Shown: in pieces, positions 17,575 through 24,951 of the stretch | Layout of the letters: each line of letters opens with the position of its first letter | Numbering within the stretch: position 1 is the first letter of the stretch | NCBI GenBank assembly: GCA_964592595.1 | Contig: CAZQFH010000001.1 | Coordinates: 1 to 64,000, forward strand | Direction of reading: 5' to 3' | DNA length: 64,000 bases | Source: UBA5536 sp964592595 | GTDB taxonomy: Bacteria > Bacteroidota > Bacteroidia > Bacteroidales > F082 | Notes under the pieces: model-generated | Told to the model about the DNA's origin: nothing | Databases searched by the model: none | Seen by the model: the letters and a program-made list of their open reading frames with translations, nothing else | Position numbers and translations under genes: made by a program

Positions 17575-18345
17575 TTAGCGGGTATCATTTTTTCGTGCGA
17601 TACGTTTCAGCATATCATTGATTTCTTCTTCCAGTAGCAGGATCTCATCTTTGCTTTTATTTTTGGAATGAACCTGATAATCACCCGGATTAAATCTTCT
17701 GATAGCTTTGGTTAATTCCTTTACCGGCGAAATAAATTGCTGGTTGAGATAGAAATTCAACAGGAGTGAAAATACGATTGCCCCAATCAGTGAAATGATC
17801 CCCGGCATTACTGCACGATGACCGTTGTCACGCAAAAGGGTTGCCTCTTCATAAAGGCTTTCCTGATTGATAGTCATCAGCTGGTTAATGGAAATTTTTA
17901 GCTGAATAAAATCCTGATGGGCATTGTTTTGATACCAATCAATATTGCCTTCTTTAAAAGTGTCAACTATGGGTCTGGCCCATTTTTCTTTATATTGAAG
18001 GTATTTGCTTTGGATGTCAGCTATTAATGCATCCTCATTTTCTTCGGTTATGTTATTTTTTGCGATGGTATAGGCTTCCATGAATACTTTGTCTGATTCT
18101 TTTAAAATCGTTCTTCCTTCTTCCCATTCGCCAAGCAGAAGCATTAAAATTCCGCTATCTTCCCTTTCGAGGGCCTCCAACATCGTTTTCGAGGCTTCAA
18201 TCGATTTGTAATTATTCTCAAGAATCTCAGTGAATGAGGTGCTCAATTTCATGAATTCCAGAATCGAAACTGATCCTGCAACAATAAGCAAGCTAACCAG
18301 TAACATAAAACCGGCTAACAATTTGGTTTTAAGTTTAAGTGCCAT
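17575..18345 (-). CDS. Membrane sensor with four-helix-bundle and HAMP domain, no output domain
   Basis: This is a 256-residue protein. Helix TM1 spans about residues 9-31 (LLAGFMLLVSLLIVAGSVSIL). A helical periplasmic region of about 145 residues resembles a four-helix-bundle MCP/kinase sensor (MLEALEREDSGILMLLLGEWEEG). TM2 lies at about 178-200, followed by a HAMP domain (QQFISPVKELTKAIRRFNPGDY) and a short coiled end, LLLEEEINDMLKRIARKNDTR. It looks like the N-terminal half of a histidine kinase or chemoreceptor, but the reading frame stops after HAMP. The 12 bp before trkH leave no room for a kinase remnant. It may modulate TrkH or another partner by protein contact; this is inference. 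Confidence 0.75.
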   Translation of the reverse strand: MALKLKTKLLAGFMLLVSLLIVAGSVSILEFMKLSTSFTEILENNYKSIEASKTMLEALEREDSGILMLLLGEWEEGRTILKESDKVFMEAYTIAKNNITEENEDALIADIQSKYLQYKEKWARPIVDTFKEGNIDWYQNNAHQDFIQLKISINQLMTINQESLYEEATLLRDNGHRAVMPGIISLIGAIVFSLLLNFYLNQQFISPVKELTKAIRRFNPGDYQVHSKNKSKDEILLLEEEINDMLKRIARKNDTR

Positions 18346-18442
18346 TTTTTAATTACGCTGTAAAGCCGTAAAAGTAGGAAGTAATTTTTCGCTGTTGCAA
18401 TTTTTCACCAAAAATATTGAATGAAAGTTCCGAAATCGATAT

Positions 18443-18472
18443 AAAAAAAGCAGCACTGTTAAGATGCTGCTT
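18443..18472 (-). terminator. Terminator of the ALDH7-type gene
   Basis: On the minus strand an 8-bp stem, AAGCAGCA (18472-18465) with TGCTGCTT (18455-18448), is followed by a T tract. It lies 25 nt past the stop at 18497. Confidence 0.75.
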
Positions 18473-18496
18473 TGTTTGAGTATGCAAACAAACTAC

Positions 18497-20053
18497 TTAC
18501 AAAACAAATTTAATTCCCTGTGCAAAAGGCAGTTCATCACTAAAGTTTATGGTATTGGTTTGCCTGCGCATATAGGTTTTCCAAGCATCAGAGCCGGATT
18601 CACGTCCGCCGCCTGTGTCTTTTTCTCCTCCAAAGGCACCACCAATTTCTGCTCCGGAAGTTCCAATATTTACGTTGGCAATGCCACAGTCAGAACCTTC
18701 ATGGGATAAGAATCTTTCTGTTTCGCGTATATCCGTGCTAAAAATGGCAGAGGATAAACCTTGTGGAACGCTATTGTGCATAGTAATGGCTTCTTCCATG
18801 GTTTTGTATTTCATCAGGTATAATATAGGAGCGAAGGTTTCTTCCTGAACGATGTGATAGTGATTTTCGGCTTCGGCCAAAACAGGAACTACATAACATC
18901 CTGATTCGTAGCCTTTACCTTCGAGCACTTCGCCACCAAAAATAATTTTCCCGCCTTCTTTAACGATTTGTTCCAGAGCATATTTGAAAGCTTCAACCGA
19001 GCCTTTGTCGATCAGTGGTCCTACAAGCACATCCGGATCTAGCGGACAGCCGATACGAATCTGACTGTAAGCATTTTTCAGCTTTTCAACAAAGCCATCA
19101 TAAACAGAATCGTGAATGATCAAGCGTCTGGTTGAGGTGCAACGCTGCCCGGCTGTGCCTACCGCACCAAACAAAGTAGCACGCAAAGCCATATCCTGGT
19201 CAGCTTTTTCGGAGATTATGATGGCGTTGTTGCCGCCAAGTTCCAACAAAGTTCTTCCCAGCCGTTCGCCTACAATGCGACCCACGCGACGACCAACAGC
19301 AGTGCTGCCTGTACACGAAATCAGTGGAACACGTTTATCCGAAAGGAAGTTGTCGCCAATATGCTTCGAGCTGCCAATGATCAGGTTGGTAACGCCTTCG
19401 GGCACTTCATTGCGTTTGAGTACATCAGCGATGATATTATGGATAGCAACGGCACAGAGCGGCACTTTTGAGGAAGGTTTCCACAATACAACATTACCGG
19501 TTACCAGCGCTATCATGGCGTTCCAAGCCCAAACGGCAACCGGAAAGTTAAAGGCAGTAATCACCCCAACAACACCCAGCGGATGATACTGGTCGTACAT
19601 GCGATGGCGCGTGCGTTCGCTGTGCATGGTGTAGCCATATAGCTGACGCGAAATTCCGAGCGAAAAATCAGCAATGTCAATCATTTCCTGTACTTCGCCA
19701 AGGCCTTCCTGATAAATTTTTCCCATCTCGTAACTTACCAGCCTGCCCAAATCTTCTTTGTGACGCCGAAACTCAAGACCCATTTGCCTCACGATTTCTC
19801 CTCTTTTGGGAGTCGGAACCATGCGCCAGTATTTGAAGGCTTCCTGAGCTTTCTCCATAATGGTTTGATAATCGTCCCAGGTTCCCTGCCTTACGCTGGC
19901 AATCAAGTCGCCATTGCAAGATGAAAAGCTGTCGAGTTGTTCTCCGGATGTTTCAATCCACTCAGCGCCAGTGCTGGCTCCGTGGTTTATTGCTTTGATG
20001 CCAAGCCTTTCGAGTGCTGGCCTGATGTCGCAAGTCGGACAAATTTGTTTCAT
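18497..20053 (-). CDS. ALDH7-type aldehyde dehydrogenase (aminoadipate semialdehyde type)
   Basis: This is a 518-residue NAD(P)-dependent aldehyde dehydrogenase. Cofactor and substrate motifs are intact: ITAFNFPVAVWAWNAM, the Lys of WKPSS (about residue 194), the Rossmann stretch SCTGSTAVGRRV, the general base Glu in LLELGGNNA (about 270) and nucleophile Cys in GTAGQRCTSTRR (about 304). The overall pattern and the closing GESGSDAWKTYMRRQTNT fit the ALDH7 group, which oxidises L-2-aminoadipate 6-semialdehyde in lysine breakdown and some betaine or osmolyte-related aldehydes. No other lysine-degradation gene is nearby. It lies 10 bp downstream of the oxyanion-binding protein gene, so the two may be co-transcribed; a functional link is not obvious. 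Confidence 0.88.
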   Translation of the reverse strand: MKQICPTCDIRPALERLGIKAINHGASTGAEWIETSGEQLDSFSSCNGDLIASVRQGTWDDYQTIMEKAQEAFKYWRMVPTPKRGEIVRQMGLEFRRHKEDLGRLVSYEMGKIYQEGLGEVQEMIDIADFSLGISRQLYGYTMHSERTRHRMYDQYHPLGVVGVITAFNFPVAVWAWNAMIALVTGNVVLWKPSSKVPLCAVAIHNIIADVLKRNEVPEGVTNLIIGSSKHIGDNFLSDKRVPLISCTGSTAVGRRVGRIVGERLGRTLLELGGNNAIIISEKADQDMALRATLFGAVGTAGQRCTSTRRLIIHDSVYDGFVEKLKNAYSQIRIGCPLDPDVLVGPLIDKGSVEAFKYALEQIVKEGGKIIFGGEVLEGKGYESGCYVVPVLAEAENHYHIVQEETFAPILYLMKYKTMEEAITMHNSVPQGLSSAIFSTDIRETERFLSHEGSDCGIANVNIGTSGAEIGGAFGGEKDTGGGRESGSDAWKTYMRRQTNTINFSDELPFAQGIKFVL

Positions 20054-20063
20054 AGTTTTTGTT

Positions 20064-21023
20064 TTATAGATTTTCTTTTATCGTTACTAAAGGTTTAATT
20101 CTTTCAGGAAGCTTATGAGTTGTGTTGATGATAGCCGGAACCAGTGCGCGCTGTCCAGCGCTTTCAAGAGTTCTTACTCCTTTTTCAGGATCTAATAGAA
20201 ATTCAATAAAATCCCAGGCAGCTTCTTTGGTTTGTCCTTGATTCAATAGGGTTATGCCATATACAATAGCTTCACCCTGAATAATTAAGCTGTCTTCGGG
20301 ACGACTACCTCTCACCTTGAAACTTTCCTGTCTGTACCAATCGTTGAGCATGGGTTGACTGAGATTAATTGAATCAGAGAATTCAACAATTTTGAAATGA
20401 TGTTGTTTGGCAACACTCTCATAAATAAAGAAATAGTCAATGGTTTGTGTTTCGAGCAGAGCAATCAGATCGGTTTCTTTAGGGCGTTCATAGTAGCGTC
20501 CCTCCTCCAAAATCAAATCCGTCAGGTTTGAGATATTGTTGATTTTTCCTGCCAGTTGCAGTGTGAGTCGGGTTCTGTATCCGCACGGGTCAGCATGGGG
20601 ATCGGAAGCACCAATTTTTACCTCATCTTTTTGTAAAATTTCAATCCAGTTTTCATCGGATATTTCATCTGCGTAAGCCGATTGATCGGTAAAGGCAAGC
20701 ACAATGCTGTTGGCTGCAAAAGCAATGTTGTAGGCAGTATGTTTCGGGATTAGCATTTCGCTGATCAGCTTATAGTCGGCTGAGGCTATGATGTCGGCTT
20801 GCCGGTTTAGGTCTGTTACTTTGCGGATGGTGTTGAGCGAGCCGGCAGGCTCGAGCTGAAATTGTTGCTCAGGATGAGTTTGTTGATAGTCTGCTGTGAG
20901 TTTTTTGAGTGGATAGCTCAAGCTTCCGGCATGAAAAATAACGAGTGCATTTCCGGTTTCGTTCTGGCAAGCGTGAAGAATCAAAATACTTACCAACAGC
21001 AGCAATATATTAGGCCATTTCAT
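20064..21023 (-). CDS. Tungstate/molybdate-binding lipoprotein (WtpA-like)
   Basis: This is a 319-residue periplasmic solute-binding protein. Its signal sequence ends in a lipobox, LILHAC, with Cys19 as the probable acylated residue. After it come FHAGSLSYPLKKL and the anion-loop pattern, PAGSLNTIRKVTDL, QADIIASADY and GASDPHADPCGYRT, which are characteristic of the WtpA/ModA-type tungstate or molybdate proteins. It overlaps the upstream ModE-type regulator gene by 4 bp (ATGA). The ATPase and permease that it presumably feeds are 7-9 kb away at 12.0-13.8 kb. Selectivity between tungstate and molybdate cannot be read from the sequence. Confidence 0.88.
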   Translation of the reverse strand: MKWPNILLLLVSILILHACQNETGNALVIFHAGSLSYPLKKLTADYQQTHPEQQFQLEPAGSLNTIRKVTDLNRQADIIASADYKLISEMLIPKHTAYNIAFAANSIVLAFTDQSAYADEISDENWIEILQKDEVKIGASDPHADPCGYRTRLTLQLAGKINNISNLTDLILEEGRYYERPKETDLIALLETQTIDYFFIYESVAKQHHFKIVEFSDSINLSQPMLNDWYRQESFKVRGSRPEDSLIIQGEAIVYGITLLNQGQTKEAAWDFIEFLLDPEKGVRTLESAGQRALVPAIINTTHKLPERIKPLVTIKENL

Positions 21024-21412
21024 TCAGATGCAGGTTTTTGCAGCATAGCTTTTCTAAAATCTTCAAAGGCAGCTTCCACACTATCGTCAAATTTTTGATG
21101 CAGGGCGTCATAGGCTTCCAGCAGTTTGTTACAAGCCGGCGTGAGTTGCGAATGCCCGCCGTCTTTTCCGCCGCGTTGCTTATCAATTAGCTGATATTCA
21201 AGCATTTTTTCGGCTTCCTCAATATCGCCCCAGGCCTTGCGGTAACTAATATCGCAGGCTTGTGCAGCCAGTTTTATAGAACCCAGCACTTTAATTTTAG
21301 CAAGTAATCTGAAAGTAGTATCGCTTATTCTGCCGTCTCCGGTTAAGCCGGAAAGCCAGATTTTATAATTTAAAAATAGTTCGTGTTTCGTTTGACGGGG
21401 TGGTTTATCCAT
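21020..21412 (-). CDS. ModE-type winged-helix regulator without effector domain
   Basis: This is a 130-residue protein starting at ATG 21412 (MDKPPRQTKHELF); a TTG seven codons upstream is less likely. Residues about 25-105 are the LysR-like winged helix of ModE: LLAKIKVLGSIKLAAQACDISYRKAWGDIEEAEKM, then a wing with GGKDGGHSQLTPACNKLLEAY. The molybdate-binding Mop/TOBE domains of full-length ModE are absent, as in many short ModE homologues, so anion sensing is not expected in this chain alone. Coupling to the binding-protein gene (4-bp overlap) makes control of oxyanion uptake the likely role. Confidence 0.85.
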   Translation of the reverse strand: MDKPPRQTKHELFLNYKIWLSGLTGDGRISDTTFRLLAKIKVLGSIKLAAQACDISYRKAWGDIEEAEKMLEYQLIDKQRGGKDGGHSQLTPACNKLLEAYDALHQKFDDSVEAAFEDFRKAMLQKPASE

Positions 21413-21751
21413 AACTAAAAATTTCTTGGGCAAAACTACCCATTTTTTGGAGGTGTAAAAATATGCATATCGTTTAAATTTTATAAATATAGCTTTTAAT
21501 AAAGAATGAAATCTTGGAAGTAAATTATTTGAAATGGATTTAAATAAGGAATAAATTCTCTTATAAGAGTATGCGGATTATACCATCTTTTATTTGTTTA
21601 ATAACTTAAAAACAATTTAATACAATATATTATTGATTTTTTAAAGACATAAATTACTTTATTTAGACTAACTACAAATTGAATTAAATAAAGAAAAATA
21701 TCTTTAATAAAAGAAAAATTTCTTTATTTTCGCTGCATAAAATTAAGCGTC
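21413..21751. promoter_or_regulatory. Divergent regulatory region between modE-like gene and rex
   Basis: These 339 bp are very AT-rich and have no convincing ORF. They contain a 12-bp perfect palindrome, CTCTTATAAGAG (21558-21569), and two similar 16-bp inverted repeats (21690-21705 and 21710-21725). TATTTTCG (21725-21732), one mismatch from TAnnTTTG, lies right behind the second and 19 nt before the rex ATG. The promoters of both divergent transcripts must lie here. Confidence 0.55.
21690..21725 (+). repeat. Tandem near-palindromes upstream of rex (possible operator)
   Basis: AAAGAAAAATATCTTT (21690-21705) and AAAGAAAAATTTCTTT (21710-21725) repeat with a 20-bp period, about two helical turns. 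Each is an inverted repeat; the second is AAAGAAA-AA-TTTCTTT. The position 26-61 nt before the rex ATG suits a repressor. They do not resemble the TTGTGA- or TTGTTAA-type Rex sites I know, so the binding protein is unknown. Confidence 0.55.
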
Positions 21752-22411
21752 ATGGAAAAGTCACTGATTCACGAGAATAAAAAGCCGGTTGCGGTACCAG
21801 AACCCACGATCAGGCGTATGCCAGCTTACCTCACTTTGCTCAGGCAGCTTAAAGAGGAAGGTCAGGAATATATTTCTGCGCCTCGGTTGGCATCGTTTTT
21901 TAATCTCGATCCAACGCAGGTAGTAAAAGATTTGGCTTATGCCGGAGCAACCGGAAGGCCAAGAGTGGGTTACATTGTTGAGGTGCTGGTCGAAATTTTG
22001 GAAGAGTTCCTTGGTTTTAACCGCAAGCATGAGGCGTTTTTGGTTGGGGCTGGATTTTTAGGAAGTGCATTGATTCAATATCAGGGCTTTCGCGAGGCAG
22101 GGATGAAAATTGTTGCAGCTTTTGATACTGATAAAAAGAAGATAGGACATGATATCTCTGGCGTTCCTGTGTTTGATCTGGCCAAATTCCGCGATCTGGC
22201 TGGCCGCTTGCACATCAATATTGGTATCATTACAACACCTTCGGCAGCGGCGCAGCAAATTGCCGATCTGATGGTGGGCTGGGGCATAAAAGCCATTTGG
22301 AATTTTGCTCCGGTTTCGCTTAAAGTGCCATCGCATGTGATATTGCAGGATACACACATTTATGCCAATCTGGCTGTTATCATTAACAAACTCGACAACG
22401 TAAGCAAGTAA
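21752..22411 (+). CDS. rex: Redox-sensing transcriptional repressor Rex
   Basis: Rex (219 residues) represses fermentation and hydrogenase genes until the NADH/NAD+ ratio rises. The N-terminal winged helix (about residues 15-85) contains RRMPAYLTLLRQLKEEG and ISAPRLASFFNLDPTQVVKDLAY, the family recognition region. The Rossmann domain begins AFLVGAGFLGSALIQY (about 90-105), and the acidic residue in VAAFDTDKKKIG selects NAD(H). The end ILQDTHIYANLAVIINKL is the domain-swapped C-terminal helix. The gene heads the hydrogenase operon: hydC starts 33 bp later on the same strand. Autoregulation through the tandem repeats upstream is plausible. Confidence 0.95.
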   Translation: MEKSLIHENKKPVAVPEPTIRRMPAYLTLLRQLKEEGQEYISAPRLASFFNLDPTQVVKDLAYAGATGRPRVGYIVEVLVEILEEFLGFNRKHEAFLVGAGFLGSALIQYQGFREAGMKIVAAFDTDKKKIGHDISGVPVFDLAKFRDLAGRLHINIGIITTPSAAAQQIADLMVGWGIKAIWNFAPVSLKVPSHVILQDTHIYANLAVIINKLDNVSK

Positions 22412-22444
22412 CAGAAAGTGATTCATTATTAGAAAGATATTGTC

Positions 22445-22957
22445 ATGAAAACAGAAACGAACAACAAAATCAGACAGTTTGATCAGGTGCTGGAAATCAT
22501 CCAGAAGCACAAGTATCAAAAAACAAGATTGATAACCATTCTGCAGGAAGTGCAGGAGGTTTACCGCTTTCTTCCGCAGGAAGTACTTACCTATGTGGCT
22601 ACAGCCTTGGATATGCCTGTTGCCGAAGTGTATGGCGTGGCAACTTTTTATGCCCATTTTTCACTCGAAGCTAAGGGAAAATACGTCATTAAAGTGTGCA
22701 ATGGAACGGCTTGCCACGTAAAAGGTTCTTCCAAGTTGCTCGACACTTTGCGTTCACAACTCAGGCTAAATGCCGAAAAACACACCACTGACGATATGCT
22801 TTTTACCATCGAAGCAGTGAGTTGTTTGGGCGCTTGCGGATTGGCTCCCGTGATGGTAATCAACGAACAGGTTTATGGTGAAGTGAGCAGTGCTCGTAGC
22901 AGTGAGCTCTTAAATAAAATTATTGAAAAAGAAACAGAAACGGCTAGTGCATCCTAG
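22445..22957 (+). CDS. hydC: [FeFe] hydrogenase subunit HydC (NuoE-like)
   Basis: This is a 170-residue thioredoxin-fold [2Fe-2S] subunit related to NuoE and the gamma subunit of trimeric NAD-linked hydrogenases. The N-terminal helical part has ILQEVQEVYRFLPQEVLTYV and EVYGVATFYAHFS. Four cluster cysteines are visible in CNGTACHVKG (about residues 86-91) and CLGACGLAPV (about 122-126). It passes electrons between HydA and HydB. It is the second gene of the rex-hydCBA operon, 21 bp ahead of hydB. Confidence 0.92.
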   Translation: MKTETNNKIRQFDQVLEIIQKHKYQKTRLITILQEVQEVYRFLPQEVLTYVATALDMPVAEVYGVATFYAHFSLEAKGKYVIKVCNGTACHVKGSSKLLDTLRSQLRLNAEKHTTDDMLFTIEAVSCLGACGLAPVMVINEQVYGEVSSARSSELLNKIIEKETETASAS

Positions 22958-22978
22958 TCTGAAAAACATATTGTTATC

Positions 22979-24889
22979 ATGGAAACACTTGCAAAAACAG
23001 ACCTCAGAGAGGTAAAACAATCCTACAACCACGCGGCAGAACGTATTCACAAACGGGTGGTTATCTGCGCCGGAACAGGATGTATCGCAAATGGTGCTTT
23101 AAAAGTTTACGAAGCTTTCGAAAAAGCTGTTCAGCAAGCAGGCATGTCGCTCTTTGTTGAGCTGGAGCTTAACTATCACGAGGATCATAAAACCATTCAG
23201 CTGACCGGAAGTGGTTGTCAGGGTTTTTGCGCACAAGGACCTTTGGTGAATATCCTTCCGGAAGAAACCATGTACACCAAAGTGAAGGTGGAGGATGTGC
23301 CAGAAATCGTTGAAAGATCACTTGTTCAGGATGAAGTTATTGAAAGATTACTCTACAAAAACCCAGTGGATGGGAGCCGCAGCAAGGGTCAGACAGAAAT
23401 TCCTTTTTACAAAAGACAGAATCGCCTGGTTTTGGGCGAATGTGGCCATGTAGATCCTCAAAGCATCCGCGAATATATTGCCCACGATGGCTATCTGGCA
23501 GCTGAAAAGGCATTTACAGAGATGAAGCCCGAAGAGGTTTGTCATACAATACTCGAATCCGGACTGCGCGGTCGTGGCGGTGGTGGTTTTGCAACAGGAA
23601 AAAAATGGCAGCTCACCCTTCAGGAACAAAGTGAAAAAAAATATGTGATTTGTAATGGTGATGAGGGCGATCCGGGTGCTTTTATGGACCGCAGCCTGAT
23701 GGAAGGCAATCCTCATCGCGTGCTCGAAGGCATGATGATTGCCGCTCACGCTGTGGGTGCCGATGAAGCTTATGTTTACGTCAGACTCGAATATCCTTTG
23801 GCTGTTTCGCGCATGCGCAAGGCCATTGACGATGCGATGGACGCTGGTGTGCTGGGTGAGAATATTTTCGACAGCGGTCATAGTATGTTTATACACATCA
23901 TGGAAGGTGCCGGTGCTTTCGTTTGCGGCGAAGAAACGGCTTTGATGGCTTCCATCGAAGGAAAAAGGGGTATGCCCATGCCAAAACCTCCTTTCCCGGC
24001 TCAAAAAGGCCTGTTCGGAAAGCCCACAGTGATCAACAATGTGGAAACCCTGGCTGCTGTGCCTTTGATTATTCGCAATGGCGCAACATGGTTTAATGCT
24101 TATGGAACAGCAAATTCCAAAGGAACCAAAACTTTTGCCCTTACAGGTCATGTGGCCAATACGGGTTTGATAGAAGTACCATTTGGAACTACTTTGCGTG
24201 AGATCGTTTATAATATCGGCGGAGGTGTTACAGATGATGACGGCAAAGTTACCGGTGAAGGTTTTAAAGCTATACAGATTGGCGGCCCTTCTGGTGGATG
24301 CCTTACAGAAGAAGACCTCGATCTGCCAATAGATTACGACAACCTGATTGCAAAAGGTGCTATGGTAGGATCGGGTGGTTTGGTTGTGATGAACAAACAA
24401 TCGTGTATGGTTCAGATTGCGCGGTTCTTTATGAATTTTACGCAGAGCGAAAGCTGTGGCAAATGTGTGCCCTGCCGCGAAGGAACCAAACAAATGCTTT
24501 CGATGCTCGACGAAATTATTGATGGAACAGCCACGCAGGAAACTTTTGAGCTGCTCGAGGAAGTTGGGCAGGTGGTGAAAAAAGCTTCACTTTGTGGTTT
24601 GGGAAAAACAGCTCCAAGTCCGGTACTTTCGACCATTGTGAAGTTTCGGGAGGAGTATATGCAGCACATTCATGATAAAAGATGTGCTACCAACAATTGT
24701 AAAGCTTTAGCGACTATCAGCATCGATCCCGAAAAATGTATCGGTTGCACAGCTTGTGCCCGCAAATGTCCTGTTAATGCCATCAGTGGGGAGAAGAAAC
24801 AATTGCATTTTATTGATGCTGAGTTGTGTACAAAATGTGGCGTGTGTCATCAGGTATGTAAGTTTGATGCCATTATTGGCTTTAACTAA
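22979..24889 (+). CDS. hydB: [FeFe] hydrogenase subunit HydB (NuoF-like, NAD(H) and FMN site)
   Basis: This 636-residue subunit binds NAD(H) and FMN and is the proposed site of electron bifurcation or confurcation. Residues about 25-110 are an N-terminal thioredoxin-like [2Fe-2S] domain (CAGTGC, GSGCQGFCAQGPL). The NuoF core follows: GLRGRGGGGFATGKKW for NADH (about 197-212), NGDEGDPGAFMDRSLMEGNP for FMN, and the [4Fe-4S] motif ESCGKCVPCREG (about 490-500) with a later Cys in SLCGLGKTAPSP. The last 60 residues carry two [4Fe-4S] ferredoxin motifs (CIGCTACARKCP and CTKCGVCHQVC), as in bifurcating HydB and HndC. All motifs are intact. A 62-bp gap separates it from hydA. Confidence 0.94.
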   Translation: METLAKTDLREVKQSYNHAAERIHKRVVICAGTGCIANGALKVYEAFEKAVQQAGMSLFVELELNYHEDHKTIQLTGSGCQGFCAQGPLVNILPEETMYTKVKVEDVPEIVERSLVQDEVIERLLYKNPVDGSRSKGQTEIPFYKRQNRLVLGECGHVDPQSIREYIAHDGYLAAEKAFTEMKPEEVCHTILESGLRGRGGGGFATGKKWQLTLQEQSEKKYVICNGDEGDPGAFMDRSLMEGNPHRVLEGMMIAAHAVGADEAYVYVRLEYPLAVSRMRKAIDDAMDAGVLGENIFDSGHSMFIHIMEGAGAFVCGEETALMASIEGKRGMPMPKPPFPAQKGLFGKPTVINNVETLAAVPLIIRNGATWFNAYGTANSKGTKTFALTGHVANTGLIEVPFGTTLREIVYNIGGGVTDDDGKVTGEGFKAIQIGGPSGGCLTEEDLDLPIDYDNLIAKGAMVGSGGLVVMNKQSCMVQIARFFMNFTQSESCGKCVPCREGTKQMLSMLDEIIDGTATQETFELLEEVGQVVKKASLCGLGKTAPSPVLSTIVKFREEYMQHIHDKRCATNNCKALATISIDPEKCIGCTACARKCPVNAISGEKKQLHFIDAELCTKCGVCHQVCKFDAIIGFN

Positions 24890-24951
24890 TGTTAAGTTTA
24901 AGGTCGATCATTTAAAAACAAATCAGCGATAAATTAGAAAAATAGGCTAAG

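Noticed and set aside
22058..22657. Antisense frame of 199 codons across rex and hydC
   Set aside because: It spans two conserved genes and their junction, and the product is compositionally odd.
23348..24493. Long antisense frame of 381 codons across hydB
   Set aside because: It is the complement of a fully conserved gene. The product has no family features and is rich in His, Phe and Ser, as expected of a shadow frame.
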